From: Anaeramoeba flamelloides
Lineage: Eukaryota > Metamonada > Anaeramoebidae
Length of the DNA stretch: 64,000 bases
NCBI GenBank assembly: GCA_027625915.1
Contig: JANTQA010000008.1
Location: 7,495,501 to 7,559,500 of the forward strand
Direction of reading: 5' to 3'
Shown here: piece after piece, positions 22,877 through 35,700 of the stretch
Numbering within the stretch: the first letter of the stretch is position 1
Layout of the letters: every line of letters begins with the position of its first letter
Notes under the pieces: generated by a model
Told to the model about the DNA's origin: nothing
The model's input: the letters and a program-made list of their open reading frames with translations, nothing else
Database searches by the model: none
Position numbers and translations under genes: made by a program

Positions 22877-23741
22877 AAGTAAAATATTTCAATAATTAAA
22901 AACCCTTCTTTTTTTTTGTATTGTATTTTTAACAAATTAAATAACAAAAAATATAATCTTGAATTGTAAAAAATATTGGTAATTTGTTTCGTTTTATTAT
23001 TTTGAATCTTTGTAGACAGGTTGTTTCAACCTTTTAAATATATTGAAAAATTTTGGATACACCATCCAACTGTTAAGTTGATTTAGACATTATAGAATTT
23101 AATAAAAAGAATATTTTGTTATTATAGGCTTATTATTCCCAATATTTACCCAGCGTTAAATATAATTAAACTATCTGGTATTCAATTTCATTATTCAAAG
23201 TGCGAATTTTTAATTTCCATTATTAATATAAATTTCAAAAATTACATTTATATTATTTTAATACACCCAATCTTGAATATATTCAATTCACATCCCTGGG
23301 AATAAAGATATATTACATCTTTTTTTTAATAATATTTTAAATATTATTATAATTAAAATTCTTGACATATTAATTTTTTTTTTACAAATCCAAATTTTAT
23401 TATTATTTTGATTGAATTGACCATTCCAGATATAATTACCCAAATTCCCAATTGATCTCAAAACCTTTAACCATTTTACATAATTAAGACTATTATGATT
23501 TATTTTCATTTATAGCACCAAAAAATCCAAAGAAGACACACTCAATAAATAAAAGATATTATAAATCTATTCACCCAGGCATAGAAATGATCAATTTCTT
23601 AAATAAGAACATTTCGTAGAGGGTATACTTAAACATCACTCACCTTAGATTACACAAAAACCACTCACCAATATAAGAATATTGATACAAAACCAATCCA
23701 TTTTACAACCACCAAACAAACAAAAATAATTGAAGAATAAC

Positions 23742-23939
23742 TACAGCCAGCTCTACTTTTAAGATACCAATCTTCAACGAAATTCAAGGTACAAAAAAAC
23801 CTCAAATTAAAGTACATTTTTATCAATATTTTTTAGAAAAATTATTTTAATAGAATTTGAATTTTGATCCTTAATTTGAGATTTTTTTTTGCCTTAATTT
23901 TTCTTGAAAGCTTGTGTCTTAAAAGTGGAATTGACAGTA
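23742..23939. mobile_element. MITE family A, copy 4
   Basis: 198 bases from TA-CAGCCAGCTCTACTTTTA to AAAGTGGAATTGACAG-TA. Both ends are flanked by TA, as expected for a Tc1/mariner-type target. The arms are long and imperfect and carry the repeated TTAAG/TTAAAG-type motif. Confidence 0.85.
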
Positions 23940-24077
23940 TAAAATAGCTAATAAATGGAAAAAATTCGATTTTATTTCGTAATATTCCTAAACCATAAAT
24001 ACACTTGATTAAATAGTGGTAAATACCCTTTTCTTAGATTTAATCGAAACATAAAATAAAAAAAAAAAAATATTAAA

Positions 24078-24253
24078 ATTTCCAAGTTTCAACAAAATTT
24101 ATGGTTGAGAAAAAAATCTCAAATTATGGAATATTATATGGAATTTTTTTTATCAAATTATTTTCCTTGAATCTAAATTCAAGACATAAAATTTGGATTT
24201 TTTTTTTTTTTAATTTAGTTGAAAGTTTATGCCCAAAAAGTAAATTCGATTGT
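24078..24253. mobile_element. MITE family A, degenerate copy 5
   Basis: Recognisable by AGTTTCAACAAAATTTATGG, AATCTCAAATTATGG and AGTTGAAAGTTTATGCC. The outer ends are poorly preserved. Confidence 0.5.
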
Positions 24254-25343
24254 AATAATTTTCTTTTTTAATATTAAAAAAGATAAAATGTTGGAAATTT
24301 GTAAATTAATAAAAAAAAATTCCAAAAAATAAATAAAAATTTATCATCTTTTTTATAATGAACATAACATATTTTTTATTACTTAATTTCCAAAGACTAA
24401 AATTTGACAAATAATATTTTTTTCTAATGAATATAACTATTTCAAAACATAGTATATTGTTACAATTTTCTGAATATTTATTCATATTTTCACATACTTT
24501 TTTTTTCAACTTTACTTAATTAAAAAAAAAAGGATCAAATAAAAAAACAGAAAGAATACATCTCAAAAAAAAAAGAAAACAATAAAATTGGAAAAATGAT
24601 CATAATTGGAATTTTGAAAATATCCCCAGATAAGTACCCGGAAGAAAAATCTATATAAAAACTTTACATAACATTATAAAGAGAGTCAAAAATTTAGAAA
24701 AACATAATTTTTTCAACTATTTAACATAATATTAATATATCAAAAAATAAAACAATTAACAAGGATTTTAAAAATGCAATTCCAAAATTTTAAGAAGCAG
24801 AAAAGTTAATACACCCTGGATAAAAATGCAAATACATATGCTTTGTTGGAGTTCAAGTCATTATAATATACTTACCACATATAAAATATTTTTTTTTACC
24901 AAAATAGATACCTTTTCTATCATATTTTTCAATTACAAAGACATTCTAACTACTAACAATAAAGTCTTAATGATCATTATTATTGATTTATGAGAAAATT
25001 ATTGAATTTCAGTGAGTTTATTAGGAAAAACAATACTGATAACTGACTTAAATACAAAAGAAAAAAATTGATAAATATGATCTTGTATATATTTTTATGA
25101 GCTTTTTTCTTTATAATTCAAAGGAGAACAAAAAATAAAATCCAAAAAACGAAATAAACACTTTTATTGACTTAAAGATACATTTTAATCTATGGAGAAA
25201 AGAATCTAATCACTTAAACAGAAACGACATGTGTGCCTTTACATTCTATGTTTTAAAGCATTGTGTTCTCTCACCCTTAAAATTTGAATTTAGAAAATTA
25301 ATAAACATTTTTCTTTTTTCTTATTTGTTGTCTTTCAATATTG

Positions 25344-26579
25344 ATGACACAAAAAACAGAGAATAAGGAGCCAATAAGAAAAAAATCACCAAACCTTGAT
25401 AAGTATCTCTCAAAATACTCTCGAAATAGGAACAGTAATAATAACACAACAGTGCAAACTGATCAGAAAAACAAATTTACAAGCTTTCAATATAGCAAGT
25501 ATCGAAAAAAAATTGATGATTTAAAAAAACGAATTGAAACAACACCCACAAAAAGTAATGTTGATGATTTAAAGAATGACTCCGATCAAAAACCCAACGA
25601 AAAGATCAAAAAAGATCCAAATAAAGACAATGGCACTTTTAAAGAAGATGCAAAAAATGATATTAACAAAGAGAAGCAAAAAGAACAAGAAAGTGAAAAA
25701 ATAAAAGATCTGGACAAAGAAACCGAAACAAGTCAAGAAACTGATCTTCAAAACCAAAAAGAAAAAGTACCAATCAAAGAAACAAAAAAAGGAATTGTAA
25801 AGCCCCATAAAGAGTCTTCTAAAAAAAAAAAGAAAAAAATTAAAAAAAAGAGTCAATCCTCCAAAGTGGCTACAAATAAAAAAAGAAATCTTATTCCAAC
25901 AACAAATCTTTTTAGGTCTCTTAAAGGAGGAGCCAAATCAATTGTTAATACAATTTTTGATGAAAAACAAAACAAAACCGAAAAAAGTTCTCTTCAAGAT
26001 CGAAAGAATTTAACAGGCCAAAATCACAAAAAAGAAAAAGAATCAAAAGCATTAAATGAGTCTAGACATAATAGGAATAAAGAAAAAAATGAGAACAAAC
26101 AAGAAGAACAATTGGAAGAAAAAGAAGAAAAACAGCAAAAAGAAGAAAAAGAAGAAAAAAAAAAAGGAACTCAAAAATTTAATAGGTTCAAATTAAAAAA
26201 AATAAAGTCACAATTTCATAAATTAGAAATAAGCAAAAAAGTAAGCAAGCTTACAAACGCCACCCTCCCAATTAAAAAAATGAGAAGAAATTCAATACCA
26301 TATTCAAACCAAGAATTATCAGACAAAATGATCGACAAAAAAGTAAAGAATTATTTTACTATTTTGAATACAATCGAAAAAAATGTGGTTGATATGAAAA
26401 CAAAAAAAGATAATCAACTAGATCATCATCTGAATGTAATCCATTCAAAATTAGACATTTCTTATCAAAACTCACAAACCGCAAGCAATGAGTTAATGCA
26501 AACTAATCAAACGATAAAAGAAATGATCAAATCAATTGATGGCATGACTGAAAGCATTAATTTATTCCGATTGATCTAA
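25344..26579 (+). CDS. Lys/Glu-rich low-complexity protein, unknown function
   Basis: A single open frame of 411 residues. The first ATG is 25344; the triplet before it is TTG. Residues ~30-270 are dominated by K, E, N and D, with a strongly basic block around residues 155-180 that resembles a nuclear-localisation or nucleic-acid-binding stretch. From about residue 330 the sequence changes to a heptad-like, probably coiled-coil helix (IDKKVKNYFTILNTIEKNVV and onward to INLFRLI). The C-terminal helix is the most likely conserved functional part, perhaps for assembly with a partner. I do not recognise the family. An AT-rich leader precedes the start. It converges on the STT3 gene 1.6 kb downstream. 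Confidence 0.8.
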   Translation: MTQKTENKEPIRKKSPNLDKYLSKYSRNRNSNNNTTVQTDQKNKFTSFQYSKYRKKIDDLKKRIETTPTKSNVDDLKNDSDQKPNEKIKKDPNKDNGTFKEDAKNDINKEKQKEQESEKIKDLDKETETSQETDLQNQKEKVPIKETKKGIVKPHKESSKKKKKKIKKKSQSSKVATNKKRNLIPTTNLFRSLKGGAKSIVNTIFDEKQNKTEKSSLQDRKNLTGQNHKKEKESKALNESRHNRNKEKNENKQEEQLEEKEEKQQKEEKEEKKKGTQKFNRFKLKKIKSQFHKLEISKKVSKLTNATLPIKKMRRNSIPYSNQELSDKMIDKKVKNYFTILNTIEKNVVDMKTKKDNQLDHHLNVIHSKLDISYQNSQTASNELMQTNQTIKEMIKSIDGMTESINLFRLI

Positions 26580-28226
26580 AATATAAAAATATTACGAGAA
26601 ATTATGTTGATATTTGTTTTTTTTTTTGTTTATGAAATTTATTAAATATAATAAAGTTGTTTTCGAAAAAATCTGAAAAAATAGTATTTTTTAATAAAAG
26701 CCAGAAAATAGGCACATTGATAAACTTTTTTGTCTCACTTTTTTACAAATTCTTTTATATTTTGAATATTTGATCACAAGAAGAAAAAATAATGAATTAA
26801 TTTATATATTTCTTTCTAGATCTCTATATTTGAATAGAGAATTAAAAAAATCAATTAGTTTTAAAGGGTAATAAATAATCAAATTGTCATCTGGTTTGAT
26901 AGTAGTTTTCAAAAAAAATGGGCTAGGATGTTTTTTTTAAAAGAAGTTAATGTAAAAATTAGAACTAAAACACCAAAGTTGTATAAACTTTTTAAAATTA
27001 TTAAATAATTGGGTTTCAATTTATTGTTTATAAAGTTCTCGAAATAACTAAAAATATGTCTTTGATAATTTTAATCATATCTTATTCGAACATATCATTT
27101 TAAAATATTAATAGTTTTTTTTTTCTTTTGATAATATTTTGGTAAAAATTCAATTTTAAAACTGGCAATAAAATAAAAAATAGAAAATACTTTTAAAACT
27201 AGATTAATATTAATTAAAATCTTTTTCCAAACGAAATTTTAATTAAAATTTATATAAAATTACAAAAAAGCTTCAGAATCTGAAGGGGGGTAACGAAAAA
27301 ATAAATTAATATAAATTACTTTTTCTAATTTTTTTTTAAAGAAAATTAAATATTTGAAAAATTGTTTATTATGTAATAATAAAAAAAAAAAACAGTTTTA
27401 TTTTAAATAATTATACAATCAAAGATGACACAGCTATAAGAGGACAATTATATTTATTTAAAGTATTTATATTGGTATTAAACTCTATTTCACTAAAATA
27501 ATCCCAGCTAAAAATGACAAATTATAATTTTTTAAGAATATAACTAACATAAGTTGTTTTGAAATACGAGAAATGATAATTAAATTCATGAGTAGAATTG
27601 ATACTTATAAAAAAATACCTGAAAAAACTGTAATTTTTTTAAAAATAAAACGTTAAAGAAATTTTTAGTAAGATTTCATGTACCATCTCATTAAAAATTT
27701 CGGATTTTCTTTACAAAATTTAAACTTTTGGCAATAAGTTTTTTAATAATAAATATAATAATGTTAAACAAAGTTCTGAAGCATCAATTTTATTAAAGTT
27801 AATTTGGAGTTTCAAACATTTTTTTTGACAAATTGTCTTTTCTAAAAAAAGGAAAAGAAAAATAACAAGCAAAAAGGAAAAAAAAAAAACATTGATAAAG
27901 CAAAAGAAAAAAGAAAATTGACAAAATTTGGAAAAGATGATTTGATCTAAAAATTCAAAATGTATTTTGGGAAGAATACTGGATTATCACCATTTCAAAG
28001 ACTTGATTGAAAAAATTTCCCCAATTTTAATTTGAAATGAAAAAAATTGATAGTATAAAAATCAATAATATTTTTTTAAAAACAAAACAAAATAAGTAAA
28101 CAAAGTTTTATTTTTCTTTGACTTTTCTTGAAAAGAAATTAAAAAAAATAAAAAAAATATAAAAAGCTAACACATAATTCAGATTGTAAGAAATTAATCA
28201 GAATTATCAAAAAAAAAAAGAGAAAT
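26580..28226. other. Intergenic between convergent genes
   Basis: AT-rich spacer between the K/E-rich gene and the STT3 stop codon. No gene, RNA or repeat copy was recognised. Confidence 0.5.
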
Positions 28227-29562
28227 TTATTTTCTATTTTCTTTTTTAAGAACTTTATAAATTCTAACGATCCAATGTTCTGATGTAAAAGCTTCTTCCA
28301 CTGCTTCTAATTCGTAATTCTGGTTACCCATGACAGTATTTCTTACTCTATCATAACCACTTGGTTTGTTTCCTTCAGTTTTCACTTCCCAGAATCTATA
28401 AAAGCAAAGTTTATACATCATGGAATTTAAGAATGTTGGTGCACCCTGTGAGTCCACTCTAAACTCTTTTCTTGAATTTAAGTAATCCTCTTCCTTAATC
28501 GAGGGGTCTACTGTACCGCCGATTCTTACTAACCATAAGTATTTATTTATATCATCCGAGCTATATCCAATTAACCCTCCAAACAGCACTAATACATAAT
28601 CTACGTCGTGCTGTTCCATTACCTGGGCAGAAATGTTTTCGGTTTTCACCATTGCCTTGCCCACTGTACCGATATGCGTGTTATTCCAAGTGTTATTATC
28701 CACCAATACTGTGCGATTAGCCATTGCTGTGATTTGGTAGCCATAATCCCACCAACTCATTATTTTCGCATCTGGTGCTGTATTTTGTCTCAGCCAATAA
28801 TACGCTTCACGGAAATCATCAAAGATGATTCTGTTCCCATCATAGCCCTTTGCAGCAAGAACAATAGAAGGCGATGAATAAGCTTCACTTGTAACCCAAA
28901 TGGAGTGGAAAATATAAGAAATAAACATTGCAGTCAATACAGCTATCATTAAAGTAGCTGAAATATAACCAAGATTAAAGATTTTATTTTGTTCTGTTTT
29001 TTTTTTTTTTTTGTTTTGCTTTTTAGTATTTTTGTTTTGACTTTTCTTTTTATTTTTGCTTTCTTCATCAAATTCCCTGATTTTATAAGCAAATAATTTG
29101 AACAAATTAGACAGCGCCATAGATCCTAAAATTACACAAATTGGTGCTAAAACTAACATTAAACGGACCATAACACCTGTAAAATAAGTTGATGTTACTG
29201 CATAAAGTATTAAGAAAATTTTGGAATCGGATGGGTTTTTAAAGCAATAGTATAAACCAACGGGATAAAGGAATACTAGCGATTGCAAATCAAAGAAATA
29301 TGATGACCATGCAGTTGGCTGATGCTCTGAAACGGAAGCAATAATTGGGATATATTTTTTGGCATATGTTGGATCCAAGAGAGATAAAAATCTTCCTGTC
29401 CATGGCGCAATATACCCTGTAGCAAATCCAATGACAACAAACAATACTAAAATTGAAACAGCAATAAATCCTAAGATTTTTAAAAATAATTTGAAATATT
29501 TTTCTCCTAAAATTGAATGAACATATTTGACAGCTGCAACAAGTTGAATTAATCCAAAAATT

Positions 29563-29597
<35 letters not shown>

Positions 29598-29699
29598 ATA
29601 ATAGGGAACGATTATTAAAATATACAAATAAACATTATTTTAGTTTTTTTTTTTTTTACTCACAATAAAATTTTGAATTGTTTCAGATTACTCTATTCC

Positions 29700-29730
<31 letters not shown>

Positions 29731-32700
29731 CTTTTTTGATAAAGCAATTTTAATATCGTGAAAAAAAAAAAAAAATTTCAAAAAGTGTTTTGAAAAAAGT
29801 TGATAATTGATTTATTGTTCAAAAAAAAATATCTGTTAAAGAGAGGACTTTGAAGTGACTAAATTCTTAACTTGTAATTTAAAGAGTGAATAAACATACT
29901 ATTTGGGAACATTCATTAGAACCATTTTAAACTTAATATGGAGCTCTGTAAAAAAGTTGATAAACTTAATAGACCTATTTTTAGGTTTATATTAATAAAT
30001 TTTTAATCACACTTTTTTAAAATGATTTTATTTTCCTTTTGAAGATTAATATTTCAAAAAAAAAAAAAAAAAAAAAAAAGAAATAAAGCATTTAAACAGT
30101 TAATCCTATTAAAAAAAGATGTGATCAAAATAATTTTTTATAATTTATCAAATTACTTTTTTTCTTTTGTTTTTCTTTTCTTTTTTCATCGCAAGTGTAG
30201 ATATGAATGTTGTAAAAAATAGAGTTTTTACAATTTTAGAGATAAATAAAGAGTTTCATGCATTTATACAAATTTCGGTTATAGTAAACGAAACACCCTT
30301 TTTAATTTTTGAGCTCAAGGGGATTTTCAATATAAAATCGTTTGTTGAATACCAATACTTTGTTTGAAAAATGATTTCTTTTTTTAAAAAATAGAAATAT
30401 TTATATTTACTAAACAATTTTTTGATTAAAATTATTATTAGTCTATTAAGATCATCAGAAATTATATTTACTATTACCAAAATTTGGATAAATACATGAA
30501 ACTCTTGTATTTATCTCTAAAATTGTTAAAATATGATTTTTTTACAACATTCAATATTTTTAGTAGTGATTAATTCTTTTTTTTTTTTTAATTTTTTCTT
30601 TTTTTTTTATTTTTAAATTTAGATCCTTTCTTTTTTTTATTGTTCTTTTTTTTAAAAAGATCAGTATGAAAAGTAGAAAAAAAAATGATCTTTGAAAAGT
30701 CAAATAATGATTAAGAAAATTGAGACTATGTAATGTCTTTTAAAATTAATTTAATTATCAGCAAACAATCTTCTTGTTCGCATTTTTTCAGTGAAAGTTC
30801 TGTAATAAAAAATGGGTAATGCTCTTTTCAAAAATTGTGATTCACTTTTTTTAAGTTTTTGATTTTATTTTTTTGAATTTTTAAAATATCAGACTTTTCT
30901 GTTTTGATAATAATTACAATTTATTTTGCATTTTTTGTTTTAATTTCAAATAAGATTTTTTATTATAAAATTTTTAATTTTTTACTTCTCGAAATTTAAT
31001 AAAAATGAATAAATAATATAGTTTTAATAATACCATCAGAAATAATAACCACCTGATAATTATTAATCGTTGATACATCACAAAAACATAATTAAAAATA
31101 ATTTAGATTCATTAAATTTTTTCAGTTTTTTTCAATTTTTAATTTTTGTTTTAATAGTTAATTCTTCTGTAATCTACAAAATCTGAAAAAAATGCCAATT
31201 TTTTTTTATATCAAATGAGACATTTTTTAACTTTTTATTCTCTTTTTGTTCAATATTTTAATAATATATATATATATTGAAAGGTTTAATTTTAAATTTA
31301 ATTTTTTTTTTTTTCAGTATATATTTTTTTTTCAAAGATCAAAGACTTTTATCTCAAAATTTAAATAAAATCTTCATAATTTTCCCCAAAAAAATAAAGC
31401 ATAGTTTGTCTTTTTAACAATAAAGAAGAATTTTTGGCTCAAAAATATATTTGTTAAAGTATGGAAAAGCAATATTTTAACCCTATCAAAACTCTTACTA
31501 GAAAATCAATTTAATTCCAAACCAAAAATCTAATACTTTAGGTTAATTTTAATGTTTATCATTTTTCATTACACCTTGTTTTAACAAATTTAGAATTAGT
31601 AACACACCAAAGTTGACTTAATTGACTTGTGAGAAATAAAAATAAAATAAGTTATCAAAATTTAAGATATTTTTTTCTGTGATTTGTGTGATTTGATTTT
31701 TCACAAAGTAATGAAAATATTCTTAATTCTTTTGAACTCTTAGAATGAACAATCTTTAAATTTTTTATTTTTGTTTTAAAGTTTGATTTGTTAATGTAAG
31801 TTGGCTTTTTAAAAGAATAACAAAAAAATATTCATTTTTCTTTTTTGACTCTTTTCTTGACAGTTGAAAACTTTTTTAAAGACAAAGTTTTCTGGATCTT
31901 CATATCTTTTCAAATTAAGTGTTCTGGATTCAAGTTAAATTAAGAAAGGTATTTTGTTGAATTTTCTGGGAAAGAGAATTTAAAAATCTAAAACAGTTTT
32001 ACTTTGTCTCTGAACAAGAAAAGCTTGATAATTTGGGAATAGAATAAAAAAGGATTCTAAATATAGTCGTTTTAACAAAGTGAGGACTTTTTTAAAACTT
32101 TTATCAAGTTTTCTTTTTTTAAAAAGTCAAAACTTTTTCAGAATGAAAACTTTTTTAAAGTTTTCTGTTTTAATAGAGTGAAGTCAATCAATCTTTAAAT
32201 GTGGTGTAGAGGCTGGAGTGTGAAGGAAAGCACCTTTTAAAAAAATTTTTTCACTTTATTAAAACACAAAACGTTAAAACAGTTTTAATTCTTACAAAAT
32301 CAGAAAAAAAAAAAGTTTTCACTTTTTGAAAATGACTATATTTGCCATTTGGTATTTGACATTCGAAGGCATGAGAATTCTACCCTGAGTTTTGAAAATT
32401 TTTTTTCACTGAAAGCTCTTAAAACATTAACCCATTTTTTTATTATTCTTTTTGTTTTCTATTTTTGGAAACTCCAAAGATAAAATGCATTGAAAGAATT
32501 TTTGTTATTGGGATTCAATTTAAACTTTAAAATTGAAATAACAATTTCTAAAAAGGAAAAGATAACAGATTTTTAATATTATTCTAGGCAAAGTTAAAAT
32601 CCTGATCACTTAATTATATTTGCACTAAGGTTATTTTTCGAATTCCTTTTCACTGTAAAAAGACTTTTCTTTAAATATCAATCCCAAAATAGGATAAAAT

Positions 32701-35700
32701 ATTTAATTTCCAAAAATTTGTGTAAAAAAAAATTGTAATGATAAGAATAATTACTTTGGATTTTTCAATCATTAAATAGTTTAATTTTGATCAATATTAA
32801 AAAATTCATTAGAAATTTGAAAGTTGTTTTTTTTTTCTTTAAAATTAATATAAAAATCAAGCATTTAAAGAATAATCCCAATAATGAGAAAAAAGAAAAA
32901 ATATAATAAAGTAATTTTGATTTTACACTTGTATTTAATTTCAGAACTTTAAGTTAAAGATCATCTAGTGTGTAGTCAACATTTCTTTCTCAATAATAAA
33001 GTGATTTTCGAACTGGTATTATTAATGTAAATGGGAAAAAAATCTGTAGACCATTTTCGTGAGAAGTCGGCCAATTTCAAATTGGTCATATTCTTGCAAA
33101 AATGTTCATCGCCAACAACACATCCCACAATATAATAGCATTCTTTCCCATAAGGACATAATTACCTCTTTTTAAAAGCATTTTTTTTTAACTATCAATT
33201 TTAATTTAAAAATATGACCAATTCGAAAAAACAAAGGCAAGATCTCAATTGACATTGTTGTTTTTGGGAATTTCAACTAAAGAGTTTAAGAAATCAAACT
33301 ATAGATTACATCTTTGACTTCATGAAGACTTTTACAATTCAAAAAAATCTGAAAAAAATACAATTTGAATCCATTCATCAAAGGGTATAAAACAAAATAA
33401 TACATTTTTTTGTTTCAAGGTTAGATTGATTTTTATCATATTTGAACCAACTTTTTGGGAAATTCTCGTGATTTTCACACATACAATATTTTTTTTTTTC
33501 TTTTGTTTTAAATTGATCTTAAATCTGACTTTAGCTGTTCAAAAGAAAAAAACGAAATTTCGGTTTTAAAAATAATCAAATTGTACTTGTACTTGTTCCA
33601 ATTTATTCTTGACTTTTGTCCAAAAATTTTTTGCTTTAAGGGATCAGTCTTCTTACACAATCAGGCAAAATATTAAAATAAGTTATTGGTGATATTCTCT
33701 ACTTACAAATTTTGTATATGCCAAATGTCAAAAAATTCTGATCGACTAAGAAAGTCATAAATGAAAATTAGTTTAGTGAGATCAATTTTTTTTTTCCATT
33801 TTTTCTGAAAAAGAAAACAATTAAATTCATTTTATTCCTCACATTATAACAAGTTTTTATCCTGTTTATTGTCATTTTAATCATTATTAGACAACAACAA
33901 GTCTTTGTTATCAGTAATATTAATATAAAGATTTTTTTTCTTTTTAGAGATAAAACTTTTAGTTCACCAAAAAATTGATATATTTAACGGATTAAAAAAT
34001 AATTGTATTTTTTTAAGAAGGATAGTTATAATAATCAAAATTTTAAAGTCATGTAAAAATTTTACTTTGAAATTTTGTTTTTGTATTAAGACAAAATTCG
34101 ATTTTTCAAAATAAAATTTTCTTGAAGATATTTGGGAATTAGATTAATTTTATCCTCAAAATTCAAAATCATTTTTTTTCTGCCAAAAATGAATTGAATT
34201 GTTATAAGGATTCTTGTGAATAAGGCCAAACAATTTGTTAAAAAATTTTTTTGCAATTTTTTTTTATTTTTTGAAAATCAGAAAACAAGTTTTTTAATAC
34301 CTCAAAGAAAAAAAAATTTTTTTTGCATAATAGATCTCAATTTAATTGATAAATTGTCGTTCAGTTTCTACCAAACATTCATTTATTTAATCACCCATCC
34401 CACAATTAGTTTTATTGGTGGATATTTGAATTGAAATATTAATCAAAGAAAAAGTAATCAAATAAATAATTTGCTTTCGAAATCAATACTTTCAAACATA
34501 AAACAAAAAATATGTTTTTCCATTTTCAAGAATTAACTCAATTCTTAAACAAAATAATAGGTTACTTTTTTTCGTTTTATATTGGAAAATGCAAATTTTG
34601 GATTTCAAAAAATAGAGACTCAAATCAATAAATTGTTAAAATGGGGTTAACTCATCCATTTCATAAGTCGAAACACACATTAAAAAAAAAAAAAATTTTG
34701 AAGATCTGGACAAGATTTCATTTTATTTTCAAAAATGACTACTCCCTTAAAGACAACAATTCGAATTAAAAGGTGGGTTAAGTGATTAATTTTATGGGAA
34801 TATTTCCTGGTTCAAAATTGAGATCTTGTCGTGAAAATGGAGATTTCTTTTTCTTTTTTTTGTTTGCTGTGTTTTAGACTCAAACCAATCCAGCTAAATT
34901 TAAGATCTCATTTTTTTTATCGAATAGTTGAATGTTTGACAAGGCATATTAGTTTACTGTACCCTACAAGTTTTGATTGAAAATTAGCAATTCAAAAAAT
35001 TTACTGAAATAAAAGGAAGACTACGAAATGAAAATTTTTAAGGATTGAAAATTCAAACACCAGTAAAGTGAAAACCAAAAGTTTCCAAAAGTATTCATAG
35101 AAAGGCTTAACAACAAAAGTAAAGCAAGTGGTTTGGTGGTGACTGATTGAAATGCTTATGATTTGTACTTTTTTGTAAAATTACTTTGGAGTCAAAAGAA
35201 AGAAAAGGAAATTTACCCATTCCAGCTAAATGCTCGGAAGATTGCACTGCTTGGAAGCCAACAAAAGGAACTTGCATTGAAAGGAGTGTGCCCAAAATAT
35301 ACATTGTAGTATAAGCAACGTACAGCCTTTTTGAATATCTACCAACAATGATCAAAACGAAGGCATGTAATGGAATCAAATTCATAATAAATACATAGCC
35401 GCCCCATGAAGACACCATATAAAGATACGCGAGAGCACACGAAGCTGCGTAAAACATTGAGCCTGTGTTGACAGCCTTGAGCCATAAATAATAAGTTAAA
35501 ATTAATGCAAAAATTGCAATACATTCATTATCAAAGGAGCCCGCAACAGATCTTGAAATGTAACCAGGCACAATTGCGATCATGACTGCAGAAATTAGTC
35601 CTGCGCCGTAGTCCTTTGAAACTTCCTTCGTGAATAAATAAGTAATTAAAGAGGCATTTGAGGCAAAAAATGGGCCCATAAACACACAAACGTGCTTAAT

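Larger units (their letters stand above)
20307..25343. other. 5-kb repeat-rich intergenic region
   Basis: It lies between the divergent ankyrin/BTB gene and the K/E-rich gene. No gene is supported. It contains element C copy 1, a nested foldback and three family A MITEs, all listed separately. The remainder is AT-rich with no clear signal. Confidence 0.5.
29564..35216 (-). other. Giant intron 2 of STT3
   Basis: 5653 bases, donor GTAAAT at 35216-35211. The acceptor AG at 29565-29564 lies at the end of an A-run on the transcribed strand (T-run on the plus strand, 29565-29596). It contains dispersed repeat E, a foldback element (30200-30560) and a partial element B (30670-30900). No nested gene is seen; open frames inside are short and AT-driven. 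Confidence 0.85.

Noticed and set aside
28608-28877. 89-codon plus-strand frame
   Set aside because: It is antisense to the conserved WWDYG region of STT3.
34660-34850. Weak inverted similarity around GACAAGAT in the STT3 intron
   Set aside because: The match is short and interrupted, and cannot be told from AT-rich background by eye.
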